Source: Alistipes putredinis DSM 17216
Lineage (GTDB): Bacteria > Bacteroidota > Bacteroidia > Bacteroidales > Rikenellaceae
Direction: 5' to 3'
Length of the DNA: 64,000 nt
NCBI RefSeq assembly: GCF_000154465.1
Contig: NZ_DS499577.1
Coordinates: 804,013 to 868,012, forward strand
The first letter of the stretch is position 1. Each line of letters opens with the position of its first letter. This document shows, piece after piece, positions 36,315 to 43,709 of this stretch. The position numbers were made by a program, and so were the translations under genes. The notes beneath the pieces were generated by a model, which was given only the letters and a program-made list of their open reading frames with translations, ran no database searches and was not told the DNA's origin.

Positions 36315-36566
36315 TTACAAGGCGTTTACATGCATCTGCAACGAACTTTTCAGGTTGCCGGCTTTGTTCTTGTGCACGATATTGTGCTTGGCCAGCTTGT
36401 CCAGCATCGAAGTAACCTTCGGGAGAAGTGCCTCGGCCGCACTCTTGTCCGTCGTGTTGCGGAGTGCTTTCACGGCGTTTCGTGCCGTCTTGTGGAAAAG
36501 ACGGTTGTGTGCGCGCTTGGCTACAGTCTGACGAATTCTCTTCTCGGATGACTTATGGTTTGCCAT
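36315..36566 (-). CDS. rpsT: 30S ribosomal protein S20
   Basis: 83 residues, helical and basic. 'MANHKSSEKRIRQTVAKR' and 'HNRLFHKTARNAVKALR' are typical of S20. It binds 16S rRNA helices 9 and 44. It is downstream of tRNA-Glu on the same strand with a 203-base leader. In E. coli S20 represses its own translation, so an autoregulatory leader is plausible. Confidence 0.96.
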   Translation of the reverse strand: MANHKSSEKRIRQTVAKRAHNRLFHKTARNAVKALRNTTDKSAAEALLPKVTSMLDKLAKHNIVHKNKAGNLKSSLQMHVNAL

Positions 36567-36769
36567 AATCGTTAATTTTTATTTTTAATTTTTTTCGTTC
36601 TTTAGTTTTACGGCGACATATGTTGAAATGACGCCTTGTTCGTGACGGCCTTGGCCGCCTGCGGAATAGGCCGAAACCCGCTTCCTTCGTTGTAGTTTCC
36701 CCGTCAGCGCCCTGAAAACACAACATACGGCCTTACCGGCCGTCGTTATGCGCTTAAAACGCTGTCGTG

Positions 36770-36841
36770 TAGCCCATAGCAGAGTCGAACTGCTCTTTCA
36801 AGAATGAAAATCTTGCGTCCTAACCGATAGACGAATGGGCC
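36770..36841 (-). tRNA. tRNA-Glu (anticodon TTC)
   Basis: 72 bases. Acceptor arms GGCCCAT and ATGGGCT, anticodon stem CAAGA/TCTTG with loop TTTTCAT (anticodon TTC), T arm with TTCGACT loop. The first acceptor pair is G-U. CCA is not encoded. Read from the promoter at 36887-36917, possibly through into rpsT. Confidence 0.95.
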
Positions 36842-36886
36842 TCCTGTGCTATCCGTTTTCCCTCGATTGGGAAACCTTTAGCGGTG

Positions 36887-36917
36887 CAAAGGTAAACAAA
36901 AAAGTTTTCTATGCAAA
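36887..36917 (-). promoter_or_regulatory. Promoter of tRNA-Glu
   Basis: Minus strand TTTG, 19 bases, TACCTTTG, 46 bases upstream of the tRNA. Confidence 0.72.
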
Positions 36918-37300
36918 AAAAATGTGGGAATATCTGTTTTTTTTCGATATGCGATATGAAAAAAACAGGAATATGCCGGCCGTCTATGAATTATTATATA
37001 ATAAGGTAAGATAATATACGACTATATGACACCATTATCCGACGATCGCGGGATCTAATCCGAAGGTGTTTACTTGCGACCTGTTTCCACGTTTATAATC
37101 CCTTTCCCTCGGAAGGTTGGGGGCCTGCGCTTCCAAAGAGGGATAATCACGCAAGGTAAGATTGATGTTGAGAACTTTTTTAGGCCGAAAGGAGCGTACT
37201 TTGACATTGTAAGAATGGAATAACGGGAGATTTTAAGCCGGTTTTTTGCCGAAGAGTGAAAAAATATTTGCTTTTCATTTTTTTGTAAGGCAAAAGTTCG
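36918..37300. other. Intergenic region between tRNA-Glu and tRNA-Pro
   Basis: AT-rich. No open frame with protein features. TACTTTGAC near 37197 resembles a -7 box but lacks one base. Confidence 0.45.
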
Positions 37301-37308
37301 TATATTTG
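37301..37308 (+). promoter_or_regulatory. -7 box of tRNA-Pro
   Basis: TATATTTG 16 bases before the tRNA. TTTG at 37282-37285 is 15 bases away, closer than usual. Confidence 0.6.
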
Positions 37309-37323
37309 CACTCCGAAAGAGTT

Positions 37324-37399
37324 CGGGGTGTAGCTCAGCCCGGTTTAGAGTACGCGTCTGGGGGGCGTGTGGTCGCAAGTTCGAATCTTGTCACCCCGA
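37324..37399 (+). tRNA. tRNA-Pro (anticodon GGG)
   Basis: 76 bases. Acceptor CGGGGTG/CACCCCG, anticodon loop CTGGGGG giving GGG, T loop TTCGAAT, discriminator A. The anticodon stem contains G-U pairs. CCA is not encoded. Confidence 0.9.
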
Positions 37400-37405
37400 C
37401 TGATG

Positions 37406-37442
37406 AAAAGGCTTGGTAATCTGATGATTGCCGAGCCTTTTT
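37406..37442 (+). terminator. Terminator after tRNA-Pro
   Basis: AAAAGGCTTGG...CCGAGCCTTTTT stem with T5, seven bases after the tRNA. Confidence 0.82.
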
Positions 37443-37733
37443 CGTTTATGTGCTCCGAGCGGAAGTAGGGGGCGCTGGGGACGCGAAAAGCCAATCGAGA
37501 AGTCTGCCAAAATTCAATAAAATGACGATTCCGGCTTTTTATCGGGGCCAGTTTTCAAAGCGGGCGATATTTGTCGTATTCTTTATTTTCAAAGACGGTT
37601 ATCGCGAAGGTATGGGGTTTATTCGGGGATTGTAGATCCCTGTTTCGGGGCTTGATGTCTTGGCAGAACTCCGGTATATTTCCCTTTTCGGGATGTACTC
37701 TGAATGATAAGTGCGTGGTAATTTGTGTATTAT
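37443..37733. other. Gap between tRNA-Pro and tRNA-His, nothing recognised
   Basis: Small open frames on both strands lack any conserved feature, and the plus-strand one (37450-37635) has no promoter. Confidence 0.45.
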
Positions 37734-37761
37734 AAAAAAAGCCTTCCGAAGAAGGCCTTTT
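37734..37761 (-). terminator. Terminator after tRNA-His
   Basis: On the minus strand AAAAGGCCTTC, TTCGG-type loop, AAGGCTTTTTTT, starting two bases after the tRNA end. Confidence 0.87.
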
Positions 37762-37763
37762 CG

Positions 37764-37838
37764 GGTGGAAGATGGGGCTCGAACCCACGACTTTCGGAAC
37801 CACAATCCGACGCTCTAACCGACTGAGCTACATCCACC
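37764..37838 (-). tRNA. tRNA-His (anticodon GTG)
   Basis: Acceptor GTGGATG with CTTCCAC (one T-T mismatch), the extra 5' G (-1) typical of tRNA-His is encoded, anticodon loop TTGTGGT gives GTG, T loop TTCGAGC. CCA not encoded. Confidence 0.93.
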
Positions 37839-37870
37839 ATATCGGTCGATACCGAAGATCAACCGGAGTG

Positions 37871-37902
37871 CAAAGATAATAGGTTTTTTTCGTCCGTGCA
37901 AA
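37871..37902 (-). promoter_or_regulatory. Promoter of tRNA-His
   Basis: Minus strand TTTG, 20 bases, TATCTTTG, full consensus, 32 bases before the tRNA. Confidence 0.76.
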
Positions 37903-38001
37903 AAAACGGCGAAATTCTTTTCGGATTCTGTGCGTACGGCCCTCTCTGGCGGTATCGACGAGGCGGAAACGTACGGTGTCAGGATGATGTATCTGCCGTT
38001 T

Positions 38002-38048
38002 TGTCAAAATGACAGTCTTGTTGCCCGATTTGTCAGACTTTTCTGTCA
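38002..38048 (+). promoter_or_regulatory. TGTCA/TGACA cluster upstream of groES (candidate operator)
   Basis: TGTCA-AAA-TGACA inverted pair at 38002-38014, then TGTCA at 38031-38035 and 38044-38048. The same pentamers make the clpB inverted repeat. The classic CIRCE element for HrcA is absent. Confidence 0.5.
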
Positions 38049-38056
38049 AAAATCGT

Positions 38057-38073
38057 TTGGCATATCTCTTGTT
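38057..38073 (+). promoter_or_regulatory. Sigma-54-like promoter of groES-groEL
   Basis: TTGGCATATCTCTTGTT: GG at 38059-38060, ten bases, GT at 38071-38072. It aligns with the clpB element (TTGGCA, then TTG at the same spacing). An alternative reading is TTTG, 19 bases, TATCGTCG, a poor housekeeping promoter. Confidence 0.45.
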
Positions 38074-38144
38074 GGAGTTATCGTCGCAAATGCGAAGTTG
38101 AAAAACTGTTAAATATAACTTATAACAATTAAAATCATACCACT

Positions 38145-38414
38145 ATGAACGTAAAACCATTATCAGACCGCGTGTTGATCCTGCCCAACCCGGCGGAAGA
38201 GAAAACGGCCGGAGGTTTGATCATTCCCGATACGGCGAAGGAGAAACCGCTGGCAGGCAAAGTAATCGCCGTTGGTCCCGGTACTTCGGAAATCAAGATG
38301 GAAGTCAAAGTCGGCGATCAGGTGCTTTACGGCAAGTATGCCGGTCAGGAGATCAACGTCGATGGCACGGATTACCTGATTATGAAGCAGCAGGATATTC
38401 TGGCTATCATTTAA
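38145..38414 (+). CDS. groES: Co-chaperonin GroES
   Basis: 89 residues, the usual length. 'MNVKPLSDRVLILP' start, mobile loop 'AEEKTAGGLIIPDTAKEKP', 'GKVIAVGPG', and the end 'YLIMKQQDILAII'. It caps the GroEL ring during protein folding. groEL follows after 31 bases in the same operon. The promoter region is unlike the housekeeping ones in this window. Confidence 0.97.
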   Translation: MNVKPLSDRVLILPNPAEEKTAGGLIIPDTAKEKPLAGKVIAVGPGTSEIKMEVKVGDQVLYGKYAGQEINVDGTDYLIMKQQDILAII

Positions 38415-38445
38415 TTAGTTCGGTTGGATTAAAAAAATTACGATT

Positions 38446-40077
38446 ATGGCAAAAGAGATAAAATACAACGTGGAAGCCCGTGAGCTTCTCAAGGAGGGCG
38501 TGGACGCTTTGTCGAACGCTGTGAAGGTAACGCTCGGTCCCAAAGGACGCAACGTAATCATCGACAAGAAGTTCGGTGCTCCCCAGGTGACCAAGGACGG
38601 TGTGACCGTCGCCAAGGAGGTGGAGCTGGAGGACGCGATTCCCAACATGGGCGCCCAGATGGTCAAGGAGGTCGCTTCGAAGACCAACGACGATGCCGGC
38701 GACGGCACGACGACCGCAACCGTGCTGGCGCAGGCGATGATCGGCGTGGGACTGAAGAACGTGACCGCCGGAGCCAATCCGATGGACCTCAAACGCGGTA
38801 TCGACAAGGCTGTCGGTGTGGTCGTGGATTCACTCAAGAAGCAGAGCCAGACCGTAGGCACCGATTTCGCGAAGATCGAGCAGGTCGCTACGATTTCCGC
38901 CAATAACGACGGTACCATCGGCAAGCTGATCGCCGAGGCGATGGGCAAGGTCAATAAGGAGGGTGTCATCACCGTCGAGGAGGCCAAGGGTACCGAAACC
39001 CATGTGGATGTGGTCGAGGGTATGCAGTTCGACCGTGGCTATATCTCGGCCTACTTCATCACCGATACCGAGAAGATGGAGGCGCAGTTGGACAAACCCT
39101 ATATCCTGATTACCGATAAGAAGATCTCGACGATGAAGGAGCTGATGGGTGTGCTCGAGCCGGTGGCTCAGAGCGGACGCTCGCTGCTGATTATCGCCGA
39201 AGATGTGGATGGCGAGGCACTTTCCGCACTGGTTGTCAATAAGCTGCGCGGTACGTTGAAGATCGCCGCTTGCAAGGCTCCGGGCTTCGGCGACCGCCGC
39301 AAGGAGATGCTCGAAGATATCGCCGTGCTGACGGGTGCCACGGTCATTTCGACCGACAAGGGTATGAAGATCGAGGACGCGAACCTCTCGGTGCTGGGTA
39401 CGGCGGAGAAGGTTACGCTCAACAAGGAGAATACGACGATTGTCGATGGCGCCGGTTCGAAGGACGCTATCGCTGCCCGTGTGGCGCAGATCCGCGCCGG
39501 TATCGAAGCCGCTACGTCGGATTACGACAAGGAGAAACTTCAGGAACGTTTGGCTAAACTGGCCGGCGGTGTGGCTGTGCTGTACGTCGGCGCTGCGACC
39601 GAGGTCGAGATGAAAGAGAAGAAAGACCGTGTGGACGATGCGTTGGCTGCGACCCGTGCTGCCGTCGAGGAAGGTATCGTGCCGGGCGGCGGTGTCGCTT
39701 ACATCCGTGCGGTGGAGGCTTTGGAGACGCTCAAGGGCGACAACGAAGACCAGACGACCGGTATCCAGATCGTAAAACGCGCTATCGAAGAGCCGCTGCG
39801 TCAGATCGTGACGAATGCCGGCGGCGAGGGTTCGGTGGTTGTCAATAAGGTGAAGGAGGGCAAAGGCGCCTTCGGTTACAACGCCCGCGACGACCGTTAT
39901 GAGGACCTGCTCAAAGCGGGTATCATCGACCCGACCAAGGTTTCGCGTGTGGCGTTGGAGAATGCGGCTTCGATCGCTTCGATGTTCCTTACCACGGAGT
40001 GTGTATTGGCCGAGAAGAAGTCGGACGCTCCCGCAATGCCTGCGATGCCGGGCGGCGGCATGGGCGGTATGATGTAG
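38446..40077 (+). CDS. groEL: Chaperonin GroEL
   Basis: 543 residues. 'DGTTTATVLAQAM' nucleotide motif, 'GPKGRNVIIDK', and the C-terminal Gly-Met-rich tail 'GGGMGGMM'. It forms the 14-mer folding chamber that works with GroES. Codon use is strongly biased, as expected for a highly expressed gene. The operon ends in a strong terminator. Confidence 0.98.
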   Translation: MAKEIKYNVEARELLKEGVDALSNAVKVTLGPKGRNVIIDKKFGAPQVTKDGVTVAKEVELEDAIPNMGAQMVKEVASKTNDDAGDGTTTATVLAQAMIGVGLKNVTAGANPMDLKRGIDKAVGVVVDSLKKQSQTVGTDFAKIEQVATISANNDGTIGKLIAEAMGKVNKEGVITVEEAKGTETHVDVVEGMQFDRGYISAYFITDTEKMEAQLDKPYILITDKKISTMKELMGVLEPVAQSGRSLLIIAEDVDGEALSALVVNKLRGTLKIAACKAPGFGDRRKEMLEDIAVLTGATVISTDKGMKIEDANLSVLGTAEKVTLNKENTTIVDGAGSKDAIAARVAQIRAGIEAATSDYDKEKLQERLAKLAGGVAVLYVGAATEVEMKEKKDRVDDALAATRAAVEEGIVPGGGVAYIRAVEALETLKGDNEDQTTGIQIVKRAIEEPLRQIVTNAGGEGSVVVNKVKEGKGAFGYNARDDRYEDLLKAGIIDPTKVSRVALENAASIASMFLTTECVLAEKKSDAPAMPAMPGGGMGGMM

Positions 40078-40095
40078 TCCATCGCTTCTCTTATG

Positions 40096-40137
40096 AAAAG
40101 TTCCCGGAATCGCAAATGCGATTCCGGGAACTTTTTT
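40096..40137 (+). terminator. Terminator of groES-groEL
   Basis: AAAAGTTCCCGGAATCGCA, loop AAT, GCGATTCCGGGAACTTTTTT, 19 bases after the groEL stop. Confidence 0.95.
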
Positions 40138-40353
40138 ATTCCGGGCTGTCGTGTATGAAGTCCGGAGAGCCGTTTTCAGGGCGGCGGGCGTTCTGCGGTT
40201 CATACGAATACGACGCTGCCTGCTGTTGGAAAGACATACGGAAAGGGCTCGGGGAAATTCCGATGGCTTTTCATACACGACTGATGCGGTCGTGATCCGT
40301 AGCTTGTCTGCCGGAAAACGGAGGGAATGTGGAACTTTTTATTTCCGGGAGCG

Positions 40354-41673
40354 TCAGAGGCCGCCGTCGGCCACCCACGAACCGGTGGGGTTGTCATTGC
40401 GCAGAGCGAGCACTATTTTTTCGATGCGGCCGTCGGACATTTTCACTCGGCAGGGAACGAATACTCCCGCGTACTGTCCCGAACGGAAGGCCGGCTGGGT
40501 TTCGAGGAGGCGGCAGCCTGCATATCGTTCCTTCATAAGGTCGAGCGGATAGAAAACGAGTCCTTCGGCGAGTATTTCCGTATCCCACGTCTGCATGGCG
40601 GCGAAGAGTGTGCGGGCCGCCTCTTCCGGTGCGATGGCTGCGAAGTGTACGCCGCCGACCGGTTTGGTGAGGTCGATCCATTCGATGCCGTCGTAAGCCC
40701 GAAAGAGGGTATCGGACAACGGTATGTCGTAAACGATGCGTTGCAATTCGGCGATGGTTACGGGCGTTTTCCCGTCGGTCTGCTCGATTTTCAGCCCGAT
40801 AAGCCGTCCGGTCGTCCGATCGAAGCGGTATTCGCGCCGGGTGTCGGATTCGTCGATCGAGGTCCCCGACAGGTAGTCGTTGCTGAAATCCCCTTCGGCC
40901 GGTGCTTCGACGGTCAGCGTGATCGTTTCCGGTCCGACTTGCTTGCTGTAACTTGCGTTCCGGCGCTCGGCGAAGTTGAGCTCTTCCCGCAGCAGCAGGG
41001 TGTAGGGGTCGAGCAGGGTGGCGAAATCTTCGATTGCGCCGCTACCGGGACGCATGATGAAGCCCGAGTTTATCTCAGGACTCCACATCAGGATCCGTTC
41101 CCCGTCGCTCAGGGCGATCCGTCCTGCTTTTTCCAGCCGCCAGCGGCCTGAACCCGGTTCCACCCACATACGGTGGGGAACAAAGGGGACTTCGGCATCG
41201 ATGTAGCTGAAATTTTCCTGGGGAAGAGTGCGGACATTCATTTCGAGGCGGAACGAACGGCTTTTGTCGAGTTGAGCGGCAGCATCGCGGAAGATACGTC
41301 CTGCGGCGTGGGCCCGGTAGCGGCCGACGGGATCGAAGACGAGCAGTACGAGGGCGATGAGGGCTGCGGCGCTCAACGTCGCGGACAGCGGCCGGAGCCA
41401 CAATTGCCGAGGCCGTGCCGGAGCGGTCGTTCGTGCGGTTGCCGGCGTATTTTCGGCTTGTGCGGCGGTTTTCAGAATGCGGGCTTTCAGACCGGCCGGA
41501 GCCTGCACTTCGACGCGGGGAGCGACGGTGTTGAAGGCTGCTTTCGTTTGGCGGTAGAATTCGGCGCAGGCGGGACATGTTTCGAGATGTTCCAACATTT
41601 CGCGGCGAACCTCTGCGGGGGTATTGTCATCGAACAGCAGTTCGATTCGGTTTTCAAAATCGGTGCATTTCAT
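40354..41673 (-). CDS. Anti-sigma factor with zinc-finger N-terminus and periplasmic RseB/LolA-like domain
   Basis: 439 residues. N-terminal ZAS-type motif 'EHLETCPACAEFY' (His29, Cys33, Cys36). One transmembrane helix at about residues 95-113 ('SATLSAAALIALVLLVFD'). The large C-terminal part (120-439) resembles the MucB/RseB-LolA outer-membrane-lipoprotein-sensor fold ('RMWVEPGSGRWRLEKAGR', 'GRLIGLKIEQTDG'). It would hold the neighbouring ECF sigma factor at the membrane and release it on an envelope signal. Here the sensing part is fused into one protein, whereas E. coli uses separate RseA and RseB. Confidence 0.78.
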   Translation of the reverse strand: MKCTDFENRIELLFDDNTPAEVRREMLEHLETCPACAEFYRQTKAAFNTVAPRVEVQAPAGLKARILKTAAQAENTPATARTTAPARPRQLWLRPLSATLSAAALIALVLLVFDPVGRYRAHAAGRIFRDAAAQLDKSRSFRLEMNVRTLPQENFSYIDAEVPFVPHRMWVEPGSGRWRLEKAGRIALSDGERILMWSPEINSGFIMRPGSGAIEDFATLLDPYTLLLREELNFAERRNASYSKQVGPETITLTVEAPAEGDFSNDYLSGTSIDESDTRREYRFDRTTGRLIGLKIEQTDGKTPVTIAELQRIVYDIPLSDTLFRAYDGIEWIDLTKPVGGVHFAAIAPEEAARTLFAAMQTWDTEILAEGLVFYPLDLMKERYAGCRLLETQPAFRSGQYAGVFVPCRVKMSDGRIEKIVLALRNDNPTGSWVADGGL

Positions 41674-41685
41674 GGCGGATGATTT

Positions 41686-42174
41686 TTAGTGGTTTATGAG
41701 TTTGCGGAGCTTGCCGATCCCGTAACGGAAACGGGATTTGACGGTCGCCTCGGTGCTGCCGGTGAGCTCGGCGATCCGGGCGAAAGTCAGGGAGTCGGAG
41801 GTTTTCAGGCGGATCACTTCGGCCTGTTCTTCCGGGAGGGTTGCGAGCAGCCCGGCGATTCGTTCGTATTCTTCGCGGAGTTCCTGATCGCCGGAGTCGT
41901 CCGCAAGTGCGGCGGCCCGTTCGGTCGGCAGCGTCGCATTGCGCCGGTGGCGGTGGTAGTCGCAGCAGCGGTTGGCGATCGCCCGCCAGAGGTAGCGCTC
42001 CACGTCGTCGATGCGGTCGAGGTTGCAATCCGAGTGGAAGAGCCGCAGCAGGACGTCCTGCACGATGTCTTCCGCATCGGCCTGCGATCCCGTGCGGAAA
42101 TAGGCGAAGCGGTAAAGGGAATCCTGTCGCCGATCGACGATCCGCTCGAGGAGTTTCAGTTTCGTTTCTTGCAT
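41686..42174 (-). CDS. ECF RNA polymerase sigma factor
   Basis: 162 residues, sigma-70 region 2 ('YRFAYFRTGSQADAEDIVQDVLLRLF') and region 4 ('LPEEQAEVIRLKTSDSLTFARIAELTGSTEATVKSRFRYG'). The gene lies 12 bases before the anti-sigma gene on the same strand, the usual arrangement for an ECF/anti-sigma pair. It redirects RNA polymerase to envelope-stress or similar genes. Autoregulation is likely but the target promoter sequence is not established. Confidence 0.92.
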   Translation of the reverse strand: MQETKLKLLERIVDRRQDSLYRFAYFRTGSQADAEDIVQDVLLRLFHSDCNLDRIDDVERYLWRAIANRCCDYHRHRRNATLPTERAAALADDSGDQELREEYERIAGLLATLPEEQAEVIRLKTSDSLTFARIAELTGSTEATVKSRFRYGIGKLRKLINH

Positions 42175-42545
42175 ATTCTGTCTGTTTTAACGACGCGTCT
42201 ATTCATAAGACGTACCCGCTGCGAAAAAGATTTAACCGAAGCGTAAAAAAACGGCGTATGCCGATATATTTTTGTTTGCCGGCGTCGGATGGAAGGGTTT
42301 GCTGCGGATTTTGCGGAACGGGAATTTCCATAAAGGATATGGCAACCCGTTACGGAAGGATTTCCGATGGCGAAATGCCTGCACTGTAGGTTTCGACGGG
42401 AAATCCATTGCCCGGCTCTGCAGGTCGGTAAAGTTCGTACTCTCTTGCGTGAGAGAAAATCAGCCTTGTAAAGGTATTGACAGACCGGGAATAGCGGCGG
42501 TCGGATCGTTCGATTCGTGAAAATGATCGTGTGCCGACGTATCTG
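42175..42545. other. Region upstream of the ECF sigma gene
   Basis: A short inverted repeat CGTCT...AGACG (42196-42212) lies 21 bases upstream of the sigma start and may be part of an autoregulated promoter. No gene is supported; beyond 42230 nothing is recognised. Confidence 0.35.
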
Positions 42546-42801
42546 TTATTTGTCCAGCAGGATACGAGCCTGTGCGAGTGCGGCTTCCGTGATTTGGCTG
42601 CCCGATAGCATTTTGGCGATTTCGGTAATCCGCTCCTCCGGGTCGAGGCGGCGGATATGGGATCCTTCGGCGTCTTTGTAAACCACGAAGTGAGTGTCGC
42701 CCTTCGAAGCGACCTGCGGCAGATGGGTGATGTCCACGACCTGCATGGTCTGCGAGAGGTCGGCGATGATTTCGCCCATGGTGTCGGCGATGCGGCCTGA
42801 A
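42546..42801 (-). pseudogene. Duplicated 3' fragment of recN
   Basis: This stretch encodes the last 82 residues or so of RecN ('GRIADTMGEIIADLSQTMQVV' onwards, ending ILLDK). It is 98.4% identical over 246 bases (42556-42801; four differences) to the 3' end of the intact recN. No start codon, ATPase part or promoter is present. The frame continues upstream into 42980 by chance. It may be the original recN terminus, left behind after insertion of the gene at 42994-43686. Confidence 0.87.
42556..42801. repeat. Direct repeat, copy 1 (recN 3' end)
   Basis: 246 bases, matched by 43720-43965 in the same orientation with four mismatches. The two copies bracket a 918-base segment carrying the membrane protein gene. 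Confidence 0.93.
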
Positions 42802-42993
42802 TGCAACGTCGAAGCAACATTCGGCTTCGCAGCGTGTTCGGGGGTGTTGTACTTATAACCCTTTGATATATATCGGCTATTTATCTCGCTACTCTCCTTC
42901 CATACATTTCGTTTTATCCCCCGCAAAAGGGGGCAGGCCGTTTTTTCGCAAGTAAGTTTTTGCCCCTTTGTGGTTCGCACAGGGCGGGTAAGC

Positions 42994-43686
42994 CTATTTG
43001 CGGCCGGCGACGGCTGCCACCGAGAGCAGGATGCCGAGCATCACCCCGAGCAACGCCGCGAACAGCACCTGGTATTGGGGGGCGAGCAGGAAGGTGATCG
43101 TGTGGGCGGGAATCCAGAAGAACGGGATTGTCTTCTTGAATACGAATCCCCACTGCACCTCCCAGTTGAGCGACGAGATGATCCGCCGCATGGGAATCGG
43201 GCGGACGAGAGCCCGCAGCGAACCGCCGTTGTTCAGGATGTGCGTGTCGGTGATCTTGTGCAGGGTCATGAATACGGGGGCGAAGGTGGTGTTCATGGTG
43301 AGGCTGATGAGCAGTGCGCCGATGAATTTCAGCGGGGTCAGCTCTCCCTTCATGGCTGCGGCTACCCCCTCGATGCCGAAACTCTCCGCCACGGCCGGCA
43401 CGCCGATCGATAGCGTCTTCATCATAGCGGCGATCCAGACGCCCAGGAAGCCCCACACCACGGCGCGGGGCAGGATACCGAATCCCGGCTCGTTGTAGCG
43501 ACCGGTCTTGATGCGCAACCCGATCACCTCGCCGGCAGTCGATAGGATGCCGAATTTGAGCAGGGCCATCAGGTAGGGGTGAGATGCATTGCAGGCCAGG
43601 TAGGCTGCGTAGAGATCGTTCGAAAGGAAGAAGGGAGCGAGCAGCAGTACGACGGCTCCGATGAATGCGAGGTCTTTAAGTTTCAT
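42994..43686 (-). CDS. Mpv17/PMP22-like integral membrane protein
   Basis: 230 residues, about five hydrophobic segments (near residues 8-24, 38-58, 72-90, 120-145, 205-225). The C-terminal 'IPFFWIPAHTITFLLAPQYQVLF' pattern with Trp, a Phe-Leu-Pro block and a buried Arg/Gln resembles Mpv17/PMP22 proteins. No signal peptide beyond the first helix. The gene starts 23 bases after the recN stop, and is bracketed by direct repeats of recN. Function unknown. Confidence 0.6.
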   Translation of the reverse strand: MKLKDLAFIGAVVLLLAPFFLSNDLYAAYLACNASHPYLMALLKFGILSTAGEVIGLRIKTGRYNEPGFGILPRAVVWGFLGVWIAAMMKTLSIGVPAVAESFGIEGVAAAMKGELTPLKFIGALLISLTMNTTFAPVFMTLHKITDTHILNNGGSLRALVRPIPMRRIISSLNWEVQWGFVFKKTIPFFWIPAHTITFLLAPQYQVLFAALLGVMLGILLSVAAVAGRK

Positions 43687-43709
43687 GGATTCTTTTGTGT
43701 GACGGGTGC

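Noticed and set aside
37839..38144. CIRCE (HrcA) operator before groES
   Set aside because: No TTAGCACTC-N9-GAGTGCTAA or near match was found.
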